21,522 nt of DNA from Gammaproteobacteria bacterium (GTDB lineage Bacteria > Pseudomonadota > Gammaproteobacteria > S012-40): NCBI GenBank assembly GCA_029879945.1, contig JAOUPJ010000017.1, positions 1 through 21,522 on the forward strand, written 5' to 3'. The translations under genes were made by a program, and so were the position numbers. The notes under the pieces are model-generated. The model was not told the origin of the DNA and made no database searches. It was given only the letters and a program-made list of their open reading frames with translations. Positions 13,971-21,227 of this stretch are shown here, piece by piece (within the stretch, counting starts at the first letter, position 1; the number at the start of each line of letters is the position of its first letter).

Positions 13971-16379
13971 ATGATGTACTACCACTGTCAATTGGAAGAC
14001 TTTGACAATGCCAGCCTTACAGGGCGGATTGAGGAAACATTTCGTCAAATAACTGGCGTTCGTCATGCTGAGGTCGATTTCGCCACCTCTACGGTGGTCG
14101 TAGGCATCGATTCCCCCGAAACCCTTAAGCGGATCAAGAGTGTTTCCCGCTCCCTGGGCATCAACCTGCGCAATCCGGTAGCACAACGAAAAATCACACT
14201 GGAACTCCCCGAACTGATTGATCAGAAACAGCAGCGCAGAATTCGCGAATTCATCGCCAAGAATTTGCACATCGGGAAATGCACCTATGACAACACGAAA
14301 TGCCTGGCCACCTTTTTCTATGATTCTACATTAAGCAAATCTGATCTCCTCTGCATGCTAAACAACCATGGGGTTAAGGCACGTCTCCATATTTCAAGCC
14401 GGTTTCAACCGCGCTATTGCCTACACGATTTCCTTACATTGATTGCGACATTTTCGGTTCTGGTTGGCGTGTTGCTGCAGACCTATCTGACCCAGTGGAA
14501 TTTTTGGGGTCTGGTCGCGTACACGATCGCAGCGCTGGCAATCGCTCCCGAGTTGGGTCGCAGGGGACTGTTTCTGAGTTTTGTTGAAAGGCGTATCAAT
14601 ACAGACTTTTTGGTCCTGCTCTGTGTTGTCACCGCACTGATCTACGATCGCTGGATGGAATCGGCGTTTCTGGCCATGGGCTATGCAATCATATTACTGT
14701 TCAACCGATTCAATATAAACCGAATGCACTTTAATTTGACTTGTCTTAAGTCCAGACTCCCACCTATTGCACATGTGGTTTATACAGACAATACCACCAA
14801 GACGGTTGCTGCCAACTCCGTAAAAAAGGACAGCGTTGTTCGCGTTAGTAAGGGTGAGTTCATTCCTATAGATGGTCGAGTCATCGCAGGAAATTGCATG
14901 GTCAATACAGGTTCTGTGACGGGAGCCGATCAAACCATTAAACTAGGCAAATCCTCTAAGGCCTACGCCGGATACAAATTGCTTAGCGGGGAAATCGACG
15001 TACAAACCAGAGTCCCGCAAAACGAGAGTGTCTTTGCGCTTGCCTTGGAAGAGCTGGATCGTCAACAAAAGCTACCCATCCCAGAGCTAGTCAAGATACA
15101 CAATATAGGTCAATGGGTAACCTACACCATGGTGCTACTGGCCCTCATTATAGGAATCTACACCTATTCCAGTTCTGGCAACTTGAGTTGGTCGCAGGCA
15201 GAGAAAATCCTGATGATCTTGCTACTGGCTGGCACCACCTCTTTTATACTTTCATCTCGGTTGATTTTTGTATCTGCGATAGCCCGGTTAAGTCAGTGGG
15301 GAATTTACGTTAAACGTAGTGATATCTGGTGGACACTGGCAAATATCCAACAGCTACTGGTCGAGAAGACCGGAACGCTTACCTACAATCGGCCTGAAGT
15401 GACAGAGGTCGTTTCAGTGGGAAGTACGCCCATAAGATCGGTGATTTCGCTGGCAGCCAGTCTGTGCGTGAAAGGAGAAAAGCGGCTACATCGCACTATA
15501 TTGCGCCACGCGAAAAGTCGAGAAGCCGAATTCGAAAAAGCCGTAGATATCGTCCCCCATCACAATGGCGCACTAGAAGGCACGATCAATAATAAGCGTT
15601 ACCAGCTGGCACCCAGCAAACGGCTAGCCGAAATGGGCTTAGATGCACCAGAAGTTGTTTCAAAACTATCCATATGGGAAACAGAAACAACCAATGCACT
15701 TTTGCTATTTGAAGAAGGAAAAGTCATAGGTGTGATTACCTTCACCGACCCCATTCGGGAAGAAATAGGTGAATTCGTAGATATGCTGCGTGTAGCGAAG
15801 GTAAAAGAAATTACCTTACTTACCAGCGACAACGCCTTTCCTACGAATGCCTTTGCTCACCGTTATGGCTATGATGTGGCAGTTGGAGAACTGGATACAG
15901 ATGACAAGATAAAGTACGTCAACAACAAGTTTGATGCTCAGCCCAATACCATTCTGATGTCTAACAATCGAAACCTCACCGATAACTGCTACGCCCTCAC
16001 TGCCTGCGTAGACAATGCCTCTGCACGCACGCCGATGAAGCGGGGAGATATTTCCATTATCCCGGGCGATCCCACTTATGTTACCCATGTTTTTCGAATT
16101 GCCAAAACCGCAACCGGCAGGCTCAAGAACATGATTGTTTTAATGGTGCTTTTTAAACTGATACTCGGATGGTTTGTGTTAACAGGAAAAATCACGCTTT
16201 GGGAAACTGCGGCGGCCGAGCTGGTCTTTGCGGTCTACGCCCTGTTTACCGCCATCTCACCCAATTCGGCGAGTAAGGTTCAACTACCCAAACCTGAAAC
16301 AGGTATCGTCCTTAAACCATCCAGCCGGACAAGGTCATTAATGCGATCAGGCCGACGAAAAAAAGGATTGATCTTCTAA
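13971..16379 (+). CDS. P1B-type ATPase-like membrane protein with all catalytic motifs altered (predicted pseudo-ATPase)
   Basis: An intact 802-residue frame with the layout of a heavy-metal P-type ATPase. It has two HMA-like ferredoxin-fold domains (about 1-67 and 72-140) without CxxC, two pairs of membrane helices, an actuator domain, a further helix pair, P and N domains, and two C-terminal helices. The alignment to P1B ATPases is clear (for example EKTGTLTYNRPEVTEV from residue 465), yet the key residues differ. TGES is TGAD (317-320), CPC is GTT (421-423), the phosphorylated Asp of DKTGT is Glu465, HP is H507-R508, TGDN is TSDN (618-621), and GDGxND is replaced by SNNRNLTDN (664-672). 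ATP-driven transport is therefore not expected. The ATG at 13971 follows AAAGGTG. The last 68 bp overlap ampE antisense. A regulatory, scaffold or sensor role is inference. Confidence 0.85.
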   Translation: MMYYHCQLEDFDNASLTGRIEETFRQITGVRHAEVDFATSTVVVGIDSPETLKRIKSVSRSLGINLRNPVAQRKITLELPELIDQKQQRRIREFIAKNLHIGKCTYDNTKCLATFFYDSTLSKSDLLCMLNNHGVKARLHISSRFQPRYCLHDFLTLIATFSVLVGVLLQTYLTQWNFWGLVAYTIAALAIAPELGRRGLFLSFVERRINTDFLVLLCVVTALIYDRWMESAFLAMGYAIILLFNRFNINRMHFNLTCLKSRLPPIAHVVYTDNTTKTVAANSVKKDSVVRVSKGEFIPIDGRVIAGNCMVNTGSVTGADQTIKLGKSSKAYAGYKLLSGEIDVQTRVPQNESVFALALEELDRQQKLPIPELVKIHNIGQWVTYTMVLLALIIGIYTYSSSGNLSWSQAEKILMILLLAGTTSFILSSRLIFVSAIARLSQWGIYVKRSDIWWTLANIQQLLVEKTGTLTYNRPEVTEVVSVGSTPIRSVISLAASLCVKGEKRLHRTILRHAKSREAEFEKAVDIVPHHNGALEGTINNKRYQLAPSKRLAEMGLDAPEVVSKLSIWETETTNALLLFEEGKVIGVITFTDPIREEIGEFVDMLRVAKVKEITLLTSDNAFPTNAFAHRYGYDVAVGELDTDDKIKYVNNKFDAQPNTILMSNNRNLTDNCYALTACVDNASARTPMKRGDISIIPGDPTYVTHVFRIAKTATGRLKNMIVLMVLFKLILGWFVLTGKITLWETAAAELVFAVYALFTAISPNSASKVQLPKPETGIVLKPSSRTRSLMRSGRRKKGLIF

Positions 16380-17181
16380 TCAGGGCGATGGCACCACGGA
16401 TCACACCCGTGTCTAGCGTATCCTGATCGGTTTTAAGACCGATTGCGCCGCTTCCAGAGCACACCAGTACCCGATCATTCGGGTCTGTCCAATAGGCCGA
16501 ACAATCCTTGCCTTTGTTTTTAAAGCCTGCAACACCCTCAACAAAATTGCCTGTTACACCGTAGATAATAGATAACAGACGCGATGAGGGCCAAGCGGCG
16601 AGATACGCCAGCTGATGAACCCAGGAATCTTTACTCTCTTCGGCAGAACCCAGTTTTTCCGACGCACGCCTTAGGGCCCGATAGACCACGGCTCCAAACG
16701 GCCCCAGGATCAAAAACCAGAACAAGAGCGCAAAGATTCTTTCATGAGCCAAGACAAAAAGATTTTCCGCCATGGTCCTGTTTAGAGACCGGGCCTCATT
16801 TTGAGTGATTGTTCTTCCAAGTATACTTTCCAGATACCAGATTGCGCTTTCCTGGTTTCCGTTGTCGCTGGAAGCGCAGAACTCCTTTACTTGGTCATAA
16901 AAGGATTTTGGACCCAGACAATAAACCAAGATCACGGCCCCCGCCGCAAGCTCGAATAGAAACAAGATGTCGCCCAATGACCAGACGACCGCATAGAGTA
17001 ATAAAGCGGGCAAAAAGATTCCCAAGCCCAGGATCGCCACGTCTTTAACGACGCCGTCTTCTCCCGCCTTGGCGCCAAGCCAATCCAGGTAACGGTCCAG
17101 CCAGTCCCATCTACGATAGTCTTCCAGTACCCCTAAGAAGCGTTCAGCCACCAAGGCAAGAACAATGGCTAATAAGGTCAT
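16312..17181 (-). CDS. ampE: AmpE-like inner-membrane signalling protein (CobD/CbiB-like fold)
   Basis: A 289-residue polytopic membrane protein. It opens MTLLAIVLALVAERFLGVLE, characteristic of AmpE and its CobD/CbiB relatives, and contains SLNRTMAENLFVLAHERIFA followed by LLFWFLILGPFGAVVYRAL, strongly typical of AmpE (residues about 131-170). Hydrophobic segments lie near residues 1-18, 48-92, 148-170 and 268-288. AmpE was named from the ampDE locus of enterobacteria as a proposed sensor affecting beta-lactamase induction; its biochemical role is unresolved. ampD is not adjacent here. The ATG at 17181 has GGAG 5 bases upstream. Its last 68 bp are antisense to the end of the ATPase-like gene. 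A candidate promoter lies in the 304-bp upstream gap. Confidence 0.83.
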   Translation of the reverse strand: MTLLAIVLALVAERFLGVLEDYRRWDWLDRYLDWLGAKAGEDGVVKDVAILGLGIFLPALLLYAVVWSLGDILFLFELAAGAVILVYCLGPKSFYDQVKEFCASSDNGNQESAIWYLESILGRTITQNEARSLNRTMAENLFVLAHERIFALLFWFLILGPFGAVVYRALRRASEKLGSAEESKDSWVHQLAYLAAWPSSRLLSIIYGVTGNFVEGVAGFKNKGKDCSAYWTDPNDRVLVCSGSGAIGLKTDQDTLDTGVIRGAIALIRRSILFFVGLIALMTLSGWMV

Positions 17182-17485
17182 TTAAACTCCGACACCAGTA
17201 AGAATGAGAGATCATGGAATTTAGGAGACTCGACAGAGACAAATTCGACATGATCACGGGGTATTTTGCTCAAGACCCGATACTTCGGGAACAAACGACA
17301 CCCCAAACTCTATATATACCCGTTTAAGGGTGGACTTCCAAGTACAAGCATTCAATCAGTTCTGATTTTTAGCTTTCCATACACAGCGCATTCGATCAAG
17401 AAAACACCAAACTCGCATAAATAGCACCTGAATGACGGTTACTTGACGAATAACAGAAATAGGGAACTGAGCCTATCTGCCGCCA
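17182..17485. other. 304-bp intergenic region before ampE
   Basis: The gap lies between two minus-strand genes. It contains a candidate promoter for ampE (17313-17341) and, between it and ampE, a small perfect hairpin CCCGA-TACT-TCGGG (17276-17289) in what would be the ampE leader. There is no T run, so it is not an obvious terminator. No coding frame with a ribosome-binding site is visible. Confidence 0.5.
17313..17341 (-). promoter_or_regulatory. Putative sigma-70 promoter for ampE
   Basis: On the minus strand TTGGAA (17341-17336) and TATATA (17318-17313) are exactly 17 bases apart, matching 4 of 6 positions of the -35 consensus and most of the -10. It would leave a leader of about 125 bases before the ampE ATG at 17181. 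Confidence 0.45.
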
Positions 17486-18019
17486 CTAGTGTTCAACTTT
17501 CACGCAAGACACATTTGCGCTTTCCAAACTCAGGGCCTGGCGGGAAGCGCTGAGTATTTCATGTTCTTGCTCGGAAGCGGCAAATAGTAGACAGAACTTT
17601 TCGGCGTTCTGAACCTTATTGACCGGAATGCGAAATTTTTCCGAACCAATCGCCAGGGCGCGATGCGCACCCGGAGGAATGCGCGTACCGGTGAAAATCT
17701 GTGTTAAAGACTTGCCGTCCAGGCTTAGGTACAGGGATAGATAAATTGCATCCGGGGCCGCCGCATAGAATTCGTAGACCTCCTCACCCTTATAATTCAT
17801 CTTTTCGACCAGCAGTTTGACAGGCCCATGCTTGGTGGATTGCTTGGCTTGTGAAAAGACTAGGGGTTCACCTGAAAATTTAACAATCGCGTAGGTGCCG
17901 CCAACGAACAGAAGTATTGCACTCAGAATTCCTACCGTACTTCTTCGATTCAAGCGCCGAGCAATGGCAGTGCGTTCTTCTTTGGACTTGATCAAGGCGG
18001 CGGCCCTGGCTATGGACAA
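17486..18019 (-). CDS. Single-pass membrane protein of unknown function
   Basis: A 177-residue protein with a basic cytoplasmic N-terminus (ERTAIARRLNRRS), one hydrophobic segment at about residues 28-47 (STVGILSAILLFVGGTYAIV) and a predicted periplasmic domain of about 130 residues. The domain contains YLSLYLSLDGKSLTQIFTGT and IPPGAHRALAIGSEKFRIPV, a beta-rich pattern that loosely recalls DUF4384-type domains, and two cysteines (CLLFAAS and SCVKVEH). I do not recognise the family. The start is a TTG at 18019: an in-frame stop lies five codons upstream and no ATG or GTG precedes the membrane segment, so a non-canonical start is forced. It is the last gene of the TlpA-haem protein-Uup string, 53 bp after the Uup-type gene. 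Confidence 0.72.
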   Translation of the reverse strand: MSIARAAALIKSKEERTAIARRLNRRSTVGILSAILLFVGGTYAIVKFSGEPLVFSQAKQSTKHGPVKLLVEKMNYKGEEVYEFYAAAPDAIYLSLYLSLDGKSLTQIFTGTRIPPGAHRALAIGSEKFRIPVNKVQNAEKFCLLFAASEQEHEILSASRQALSLESANVSCVKVEH

Positions 18020-18072
18020 ACTACCCCAATTCTACTCGCAAAAAGGATTAAATAGCCAGATACCGCGTAGAA

Positions 18073-19983
18073 TTAGTTACCTTTCTGATCCAACTCTTCC
18101 CAACGTTCATAACACAAAGACAATTCACCTTCCAAGGCCTTCATTCTATCTAGTGTCTGCGCAATCTCTTCCTTACTCTTTTTATAAAAATCGCTGTGGG
18201 CTGTCATCTGTTGCAAGGATTCCTGTTCCATTTCTAGTTTTTCTATTTTTCCAGGCAATGATTCCAACTCACGCGTCTCTTTATAGCTGAGCTTCTTCCT
18301 TACCCCATCGTCCTTGGCATCTCCGCTAGTCACAATCTTCTTTTTATCGGCACCAGATTTATTTGATTCCAAGGTAGCAACTGCACCCGAATGCCCAGAC
18401 TGCCTCAACCAATCTTCGTAACCACCGACGTATTCGTTAAAATGACCCTCTCCCTCGAAGACTATGGTACTGGTCACCACATTATCGAGAAACGATCGGT
18501 CGTGACTCACCAGCAACAACGTACCCTCATAGTCCGCCAAAATTTCTTCCAGAAGTTCCAAGGTCTCAACATCCAAATCGTTAGTCGGCTCATCCAGCAC
18601 CAAGAGATTTGAGCTAAGTGTAAACACCTTGGCCAGCATCAGACGATTCCGCTCCCCGCCAGACAAGGTCTTTACCGGCGAGTCAATCTGTTGTGGCGGA
18701 AACAGAAAATCTTTTAGATAACTGATTACATGCCGAGATTTGTCTCTAACCGTAACGTAGTCACTGCCTTCGCTCATATTTTCACGAACAGTCTTGTTCA
18801 GATCCAGTTGTTTTCGGTGCTGGTCGAAATAGGCGGCAATCAGCTTTGACCCCAACACCACCTGTCCCTGGCTGGGAGCAAGTTCACCGAGTATCAATCG
18901 CAATAAAGTGCTCTTGCCACAACCGTTGGGACCCAGAATGCCAACTCGGTCACCTCGCAGAATACGAGTCGAAAAATCTTCTATGATGGACGTACCCTCA
19001 TAGGCAAAGCTGACGTGGCGCAAATCTGCTACTATTTTTCCTGATGAATCGCCCTGATTGAGAGAGAAACTCACATTTCCTTTCTTTTCCACGCGTTGCC
19101 TGCGCAATTCGCGCATCTCTTTCAAGGCGCGAACACGGCCTTCATTTCGGGTTCTTCTTGCCTTAATGCCTTTACGTATCCACACCTCTTCTTCGGCGAG
19201 CTTCTTGTCGAATTTATCGAAGGCCTTAAGCTCCGCATCCAGCATTTCGTTTTTACGTTTTTCATAGGCATCATAATTCCCGGGAAAAGAGACCAGATTA
19301 CCCCGATCCAATTCCACAATTCGAGTCGCCAGATTTCTCAAGAAGGTTCTGTCGTGAGTAATGAATATGATTGCCCCGGAAAATTTCAGCAAGAAGTTTT
19401 CAAGCCAGGATATGGCTGCGATATCCATATGATTCGTTGGCTCGTCTAACAACAGGAGATCCGGCTCATTGACCAGCGCCTGCGCCAGCAATGCCCGCCT
19501 CTTCATCCCACCTGAACAGGCGGCAACGCGTAAATCGGGGTCTAGTGAAAGCCGGCTGAGTATCGTTTTTATTTTTTGATCTTGATTCCAGCCCTGAACA
19601 GAGTCGATTTTTTGCTGCAGAACATTGAGGCGAGCCATATGATCTACACTTTCGTCCTTCATCAATATCAACAACTGTGAATATTCAGAAAGGATTTGAC
19701 CTAACTCACCCAAACCCATCGCCACCAATTCATAAATGGTGAGCGAGCCATGCTCTGGCAACTCCTGCTCCAGATAGGTCGCTCTAAGGGTATCCTTAGA
19801 CCAAAATTCACCTTCGTCTGATTGGATCAGGCCACAAAGCAACTTCATGAGTGTCGATTTGCCCGCGCCATTGCGGCCAATCAAGCAGACCCGTTCTCCG
19901 CTTTGAATTGAAAAATCCACACCCTTTAAAAGATGTTTATCACCATATGACAGCGAAACATTTTTTAAAGACAGCAAAGTCAT
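18073..19983 (-). CDS. uup: ABC-F ATPase, Uup type
   Basis: A 636-residue soluble ABC-F protein with two nucleotide-binding domains and no membrane segments. The first NBD has Walker A GRNGAGKST at residues 36-44, signature CSGGMKRR near 156 and Walker B LLLLDEPTNHMD near 172-183. A charged linker around residues 240-310 is the tRNA-interaction motif region of ABC-F proteins. The second NBD has GPNGCGKST near 347-355, signature LSGGERNRL near 443 and LLVLDEPTNDLD near 460. A coiled-coil C-terminal domain (about 560-636) distinguishes Uup from Ets/EttA. Uup acts on the ribosome and affects transposon excision and DNA intermediates in E. coli. The first signature begins CSGG instead of LSGG. 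The ATG at 19983 has only a weak upstream TAGGAA. It follows the haem-protein gene by 30 bp. Confidence 0.9.
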   Translation of the reverse strand: MTLLSLKNVSLSYGDKHLLKGVDFSIQSGERVCLIGRNGAGKSTLMKLLCGLIQSDEGEFWSKDTLRATYLEQELPEHGSLTIYELVAMGLGELGQILSEYSQLLILMKDESVDHMARLNVLQQKIDSVQGWNQDQKIKTILSRLSLDPDLRVAACSGGMKRRALLAQALVNEPDLLLLDEPTNHMDIAAISWLENFLLKFSGAIIFITHDRTFLRNLATRIVELDRGNLVSFPGNYDAYEKRKNEMLDAELKAFDKFDKKLAEEEVWIRKGIKARRTRNEGRVRALKEMRELRRQRVEKKGNVSFSLNQGDSSGKIVADLRHVSFAYEGTSIIEDFSTRILRGDRVGILGPNGCGKSTLLRLILGELAPSQGQVVLGSKLIAAYFDQHRKQLDLNKTVRENMSEGSDYVTVRDKSRHVISYLKDFLFPPQQIDSPVKTLSGGERNRLMLAKVFTLSSNLLVLDEPTNDLDVETLELLEEILADYEGTLLLVSHDRSFLDNVVTSTIVFEGEGHFNEYVGGYEDWLRQSGHSGAVATLESNKSGADKKKIVTSGDAKDDGVRKKLSYKETRELESLPGKIEKLEMEQESLQQMTAHSDFYKKSKEEIAQTLDRMKALEGELSLCYERWEELDQKGN

Positions 19984-20013
19984 TGACTAAGACTAAATTC
20001 CTATAGGTTTCAT

Positions 20014-21144
20014 TTATTTTCGCGAACTTTCCAACTTGGCCTTTAGCAACTCCAGCTCCTCTTCCACCTCTGGAGGCAGAAAAGTCCCAGCTGATCCAGA
20101 ATAGGAATAGAGCATATACTCTCTGTATTCTGCATAGCATCGCGGAGCATAACTGTGCTTACTGTAATTATTTATGCATTCTTTCAGATACAGATCTGCC
20201 AAGGTAAAAAAGTAGTTGTATTCAATCGATCGGTCACATAAGGCCAGCCAATACAGCAAATAGGGAACCTCTTGTTCAGGCGGCCCCTTTAACAAGTAGT
20301 GGTAGATTGCCCCTCTCAGCCATACCCTGGAAACCTCCTCCTCTGCCGGCAAAAACACCTCGGGCAAAGGCTTTTCCAATGGTCCTAGGAAGGCCTTTAC
20401 ATAGGACTTGATCTGCTCAAAACTCAAAGAGCTAAACTTGCTTACACCCTTTTTTTCCAGATCATACAGGCCGGCGATCCATCCCTCCAGAGACTTATGA
20501 GTGATCGGCGTATGTTGAGGCAGCGTAGTATACGCCTCCAGGGCCTTTGCGCCTATAGACGGCCTGTTTTTAATTTGCGTGTAGATGGTAACCAGTCTCT
20601 GCAGTGGAGTGACTAGTTCCAATTCGGTCTTCGGGCCAGTCGCTTTCAAATACAGGCTGTAGTACTTCTCAGCTTCATCATAGTTTCTAGTTAGGTAGTT
20701 GAATTCTGCGAAAGAAAAGTCTGAAGGAAAACTCTTACGCTCTGCGCCTTTAAAAAGTGTTCTAAGCTTGGTGTCCTGTGTATGACAGGATGTGCAAATG
20801 GCACCCAGTGTATAGAGTTTCGAACGCACATAGTCTATCTTTTGCGATTTGTACTCTTTTTCCAACTCAGCTAGATATTCAATGATAAAGTCGTAAGAGA
20901 CCTGGTAGGTGCCCGTTCTGGCTTTAATAAAAGGCTTTGCCTTTGAAAAGAGACCATTGAGTTTACGGATACTCTCGCCTATTTTTTCTTCCTGTTTTTT
21001 ATCCAAAGGGCCTGTGGTGACTATAACAGGATAGAAATCGGTCATCGTCTCACCTATTTCGCTCATGATATGATTGAGCGATTGGGCGTGGGCACTGGCT
21101 TGATAAACGATTGTGAAAATCAGCAGGATAAGAAATTTTTTCAT
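20014..21144 (-). CDS. Periplasmic helical protein with a single c-type haem motif
   Basis: A 376-residue exported protein. A clean signal peptide (MKKFLILLIFTIVYQASAHA) precedes a probable cleavage after AHA. The mature protein is mostly helical; one CTSCH motif (Cys117, Cys120, His121) predicts a single covalently bound haem c. The region after it (EFNYLTRNYDEAEKYYSLYL and following helices) looks like TPR-like repeats. The frame is open 11 codons further upstream, but the ATG at 21144 is chosen because it follows AAGGAGG by 5 bases and starts the signal peptide. It lies 83 bp after a TlpA-like thioredoxin gene, which fits, since TlpA/ResA-type proteins can reduce apocytochrome cysteines. 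No named family recognised; a role in electron transfer or haem sensing is inference. Confidence 0.8.
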   Translation of the reverse strand: MKKFLILLIFTIVYQASAHAQSLNHIMSEIGETMTDFYPVIVTTGPLDKKQEEKIGESIRKLNGLFSKAKPFIKARTGTYQVSYDFIIEYLAELEKEYKSQKIDYVRSKLYTLGAICTSCHTQDTKLRTLFKGAERKSFPSDFSFAEFNYLTRNYDEAEKYYSLYLKATGPKTELELVTPLQRLVTIYTQIKNRPSIGAKALEAYTTLPQHTPITHKSLEGWIAGLYDLEKKGVSKFSSLSFEQIKSYVKAFLGPLEKPLPEVFLPAEEEVSRVWLRGAIYHYLLKGPPEQEVPYLLYWLALCDRSIEYNYFFTLADLYLKECINNYSKHSYAPRCYAEYREYMLYSYSGSAGTFLPPEVEEELELLKAKLESSRK

Positions 21145-21149
21145 ATGAG

Positions 21150-21156
21150 CCTCCTT
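21150..21156 (-). promoter_or_regulatory. Ribosome-binding site fixing the start of the haem-motif protein
   Basis: Full AAGGAGG on the minus strand, 5 bases before the ATG at 21144. It rules out the longer frame beginning at 21177, which would place unrelated charged residues ahead of the signal peptide. Confidence 0.85.
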
Positions 21157-21227
21157 GCCCCAACGAGCATTAAACAATGCACGTCAATTCGTTTTTAACC
21201 TTTCAAAATACCAATCAAAAAATGTTT

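Noticed and set aside
13971..16379. The ATPase-like gene as an ordinary pseudogene
   Set aside because: There is no stop or frameshift in 2.4 kb, all domains and membrane helices are kept, and a good ribosome-binding site is present; decay by drift would not be expected to spare these.
17276..17289. CCCGA-TACT-TCGGG hairpin as a terminator or riboswitch element
   Set aside because: No T run and no larger conserved fold is visible around it; a 5-bp stem can occur by chance.
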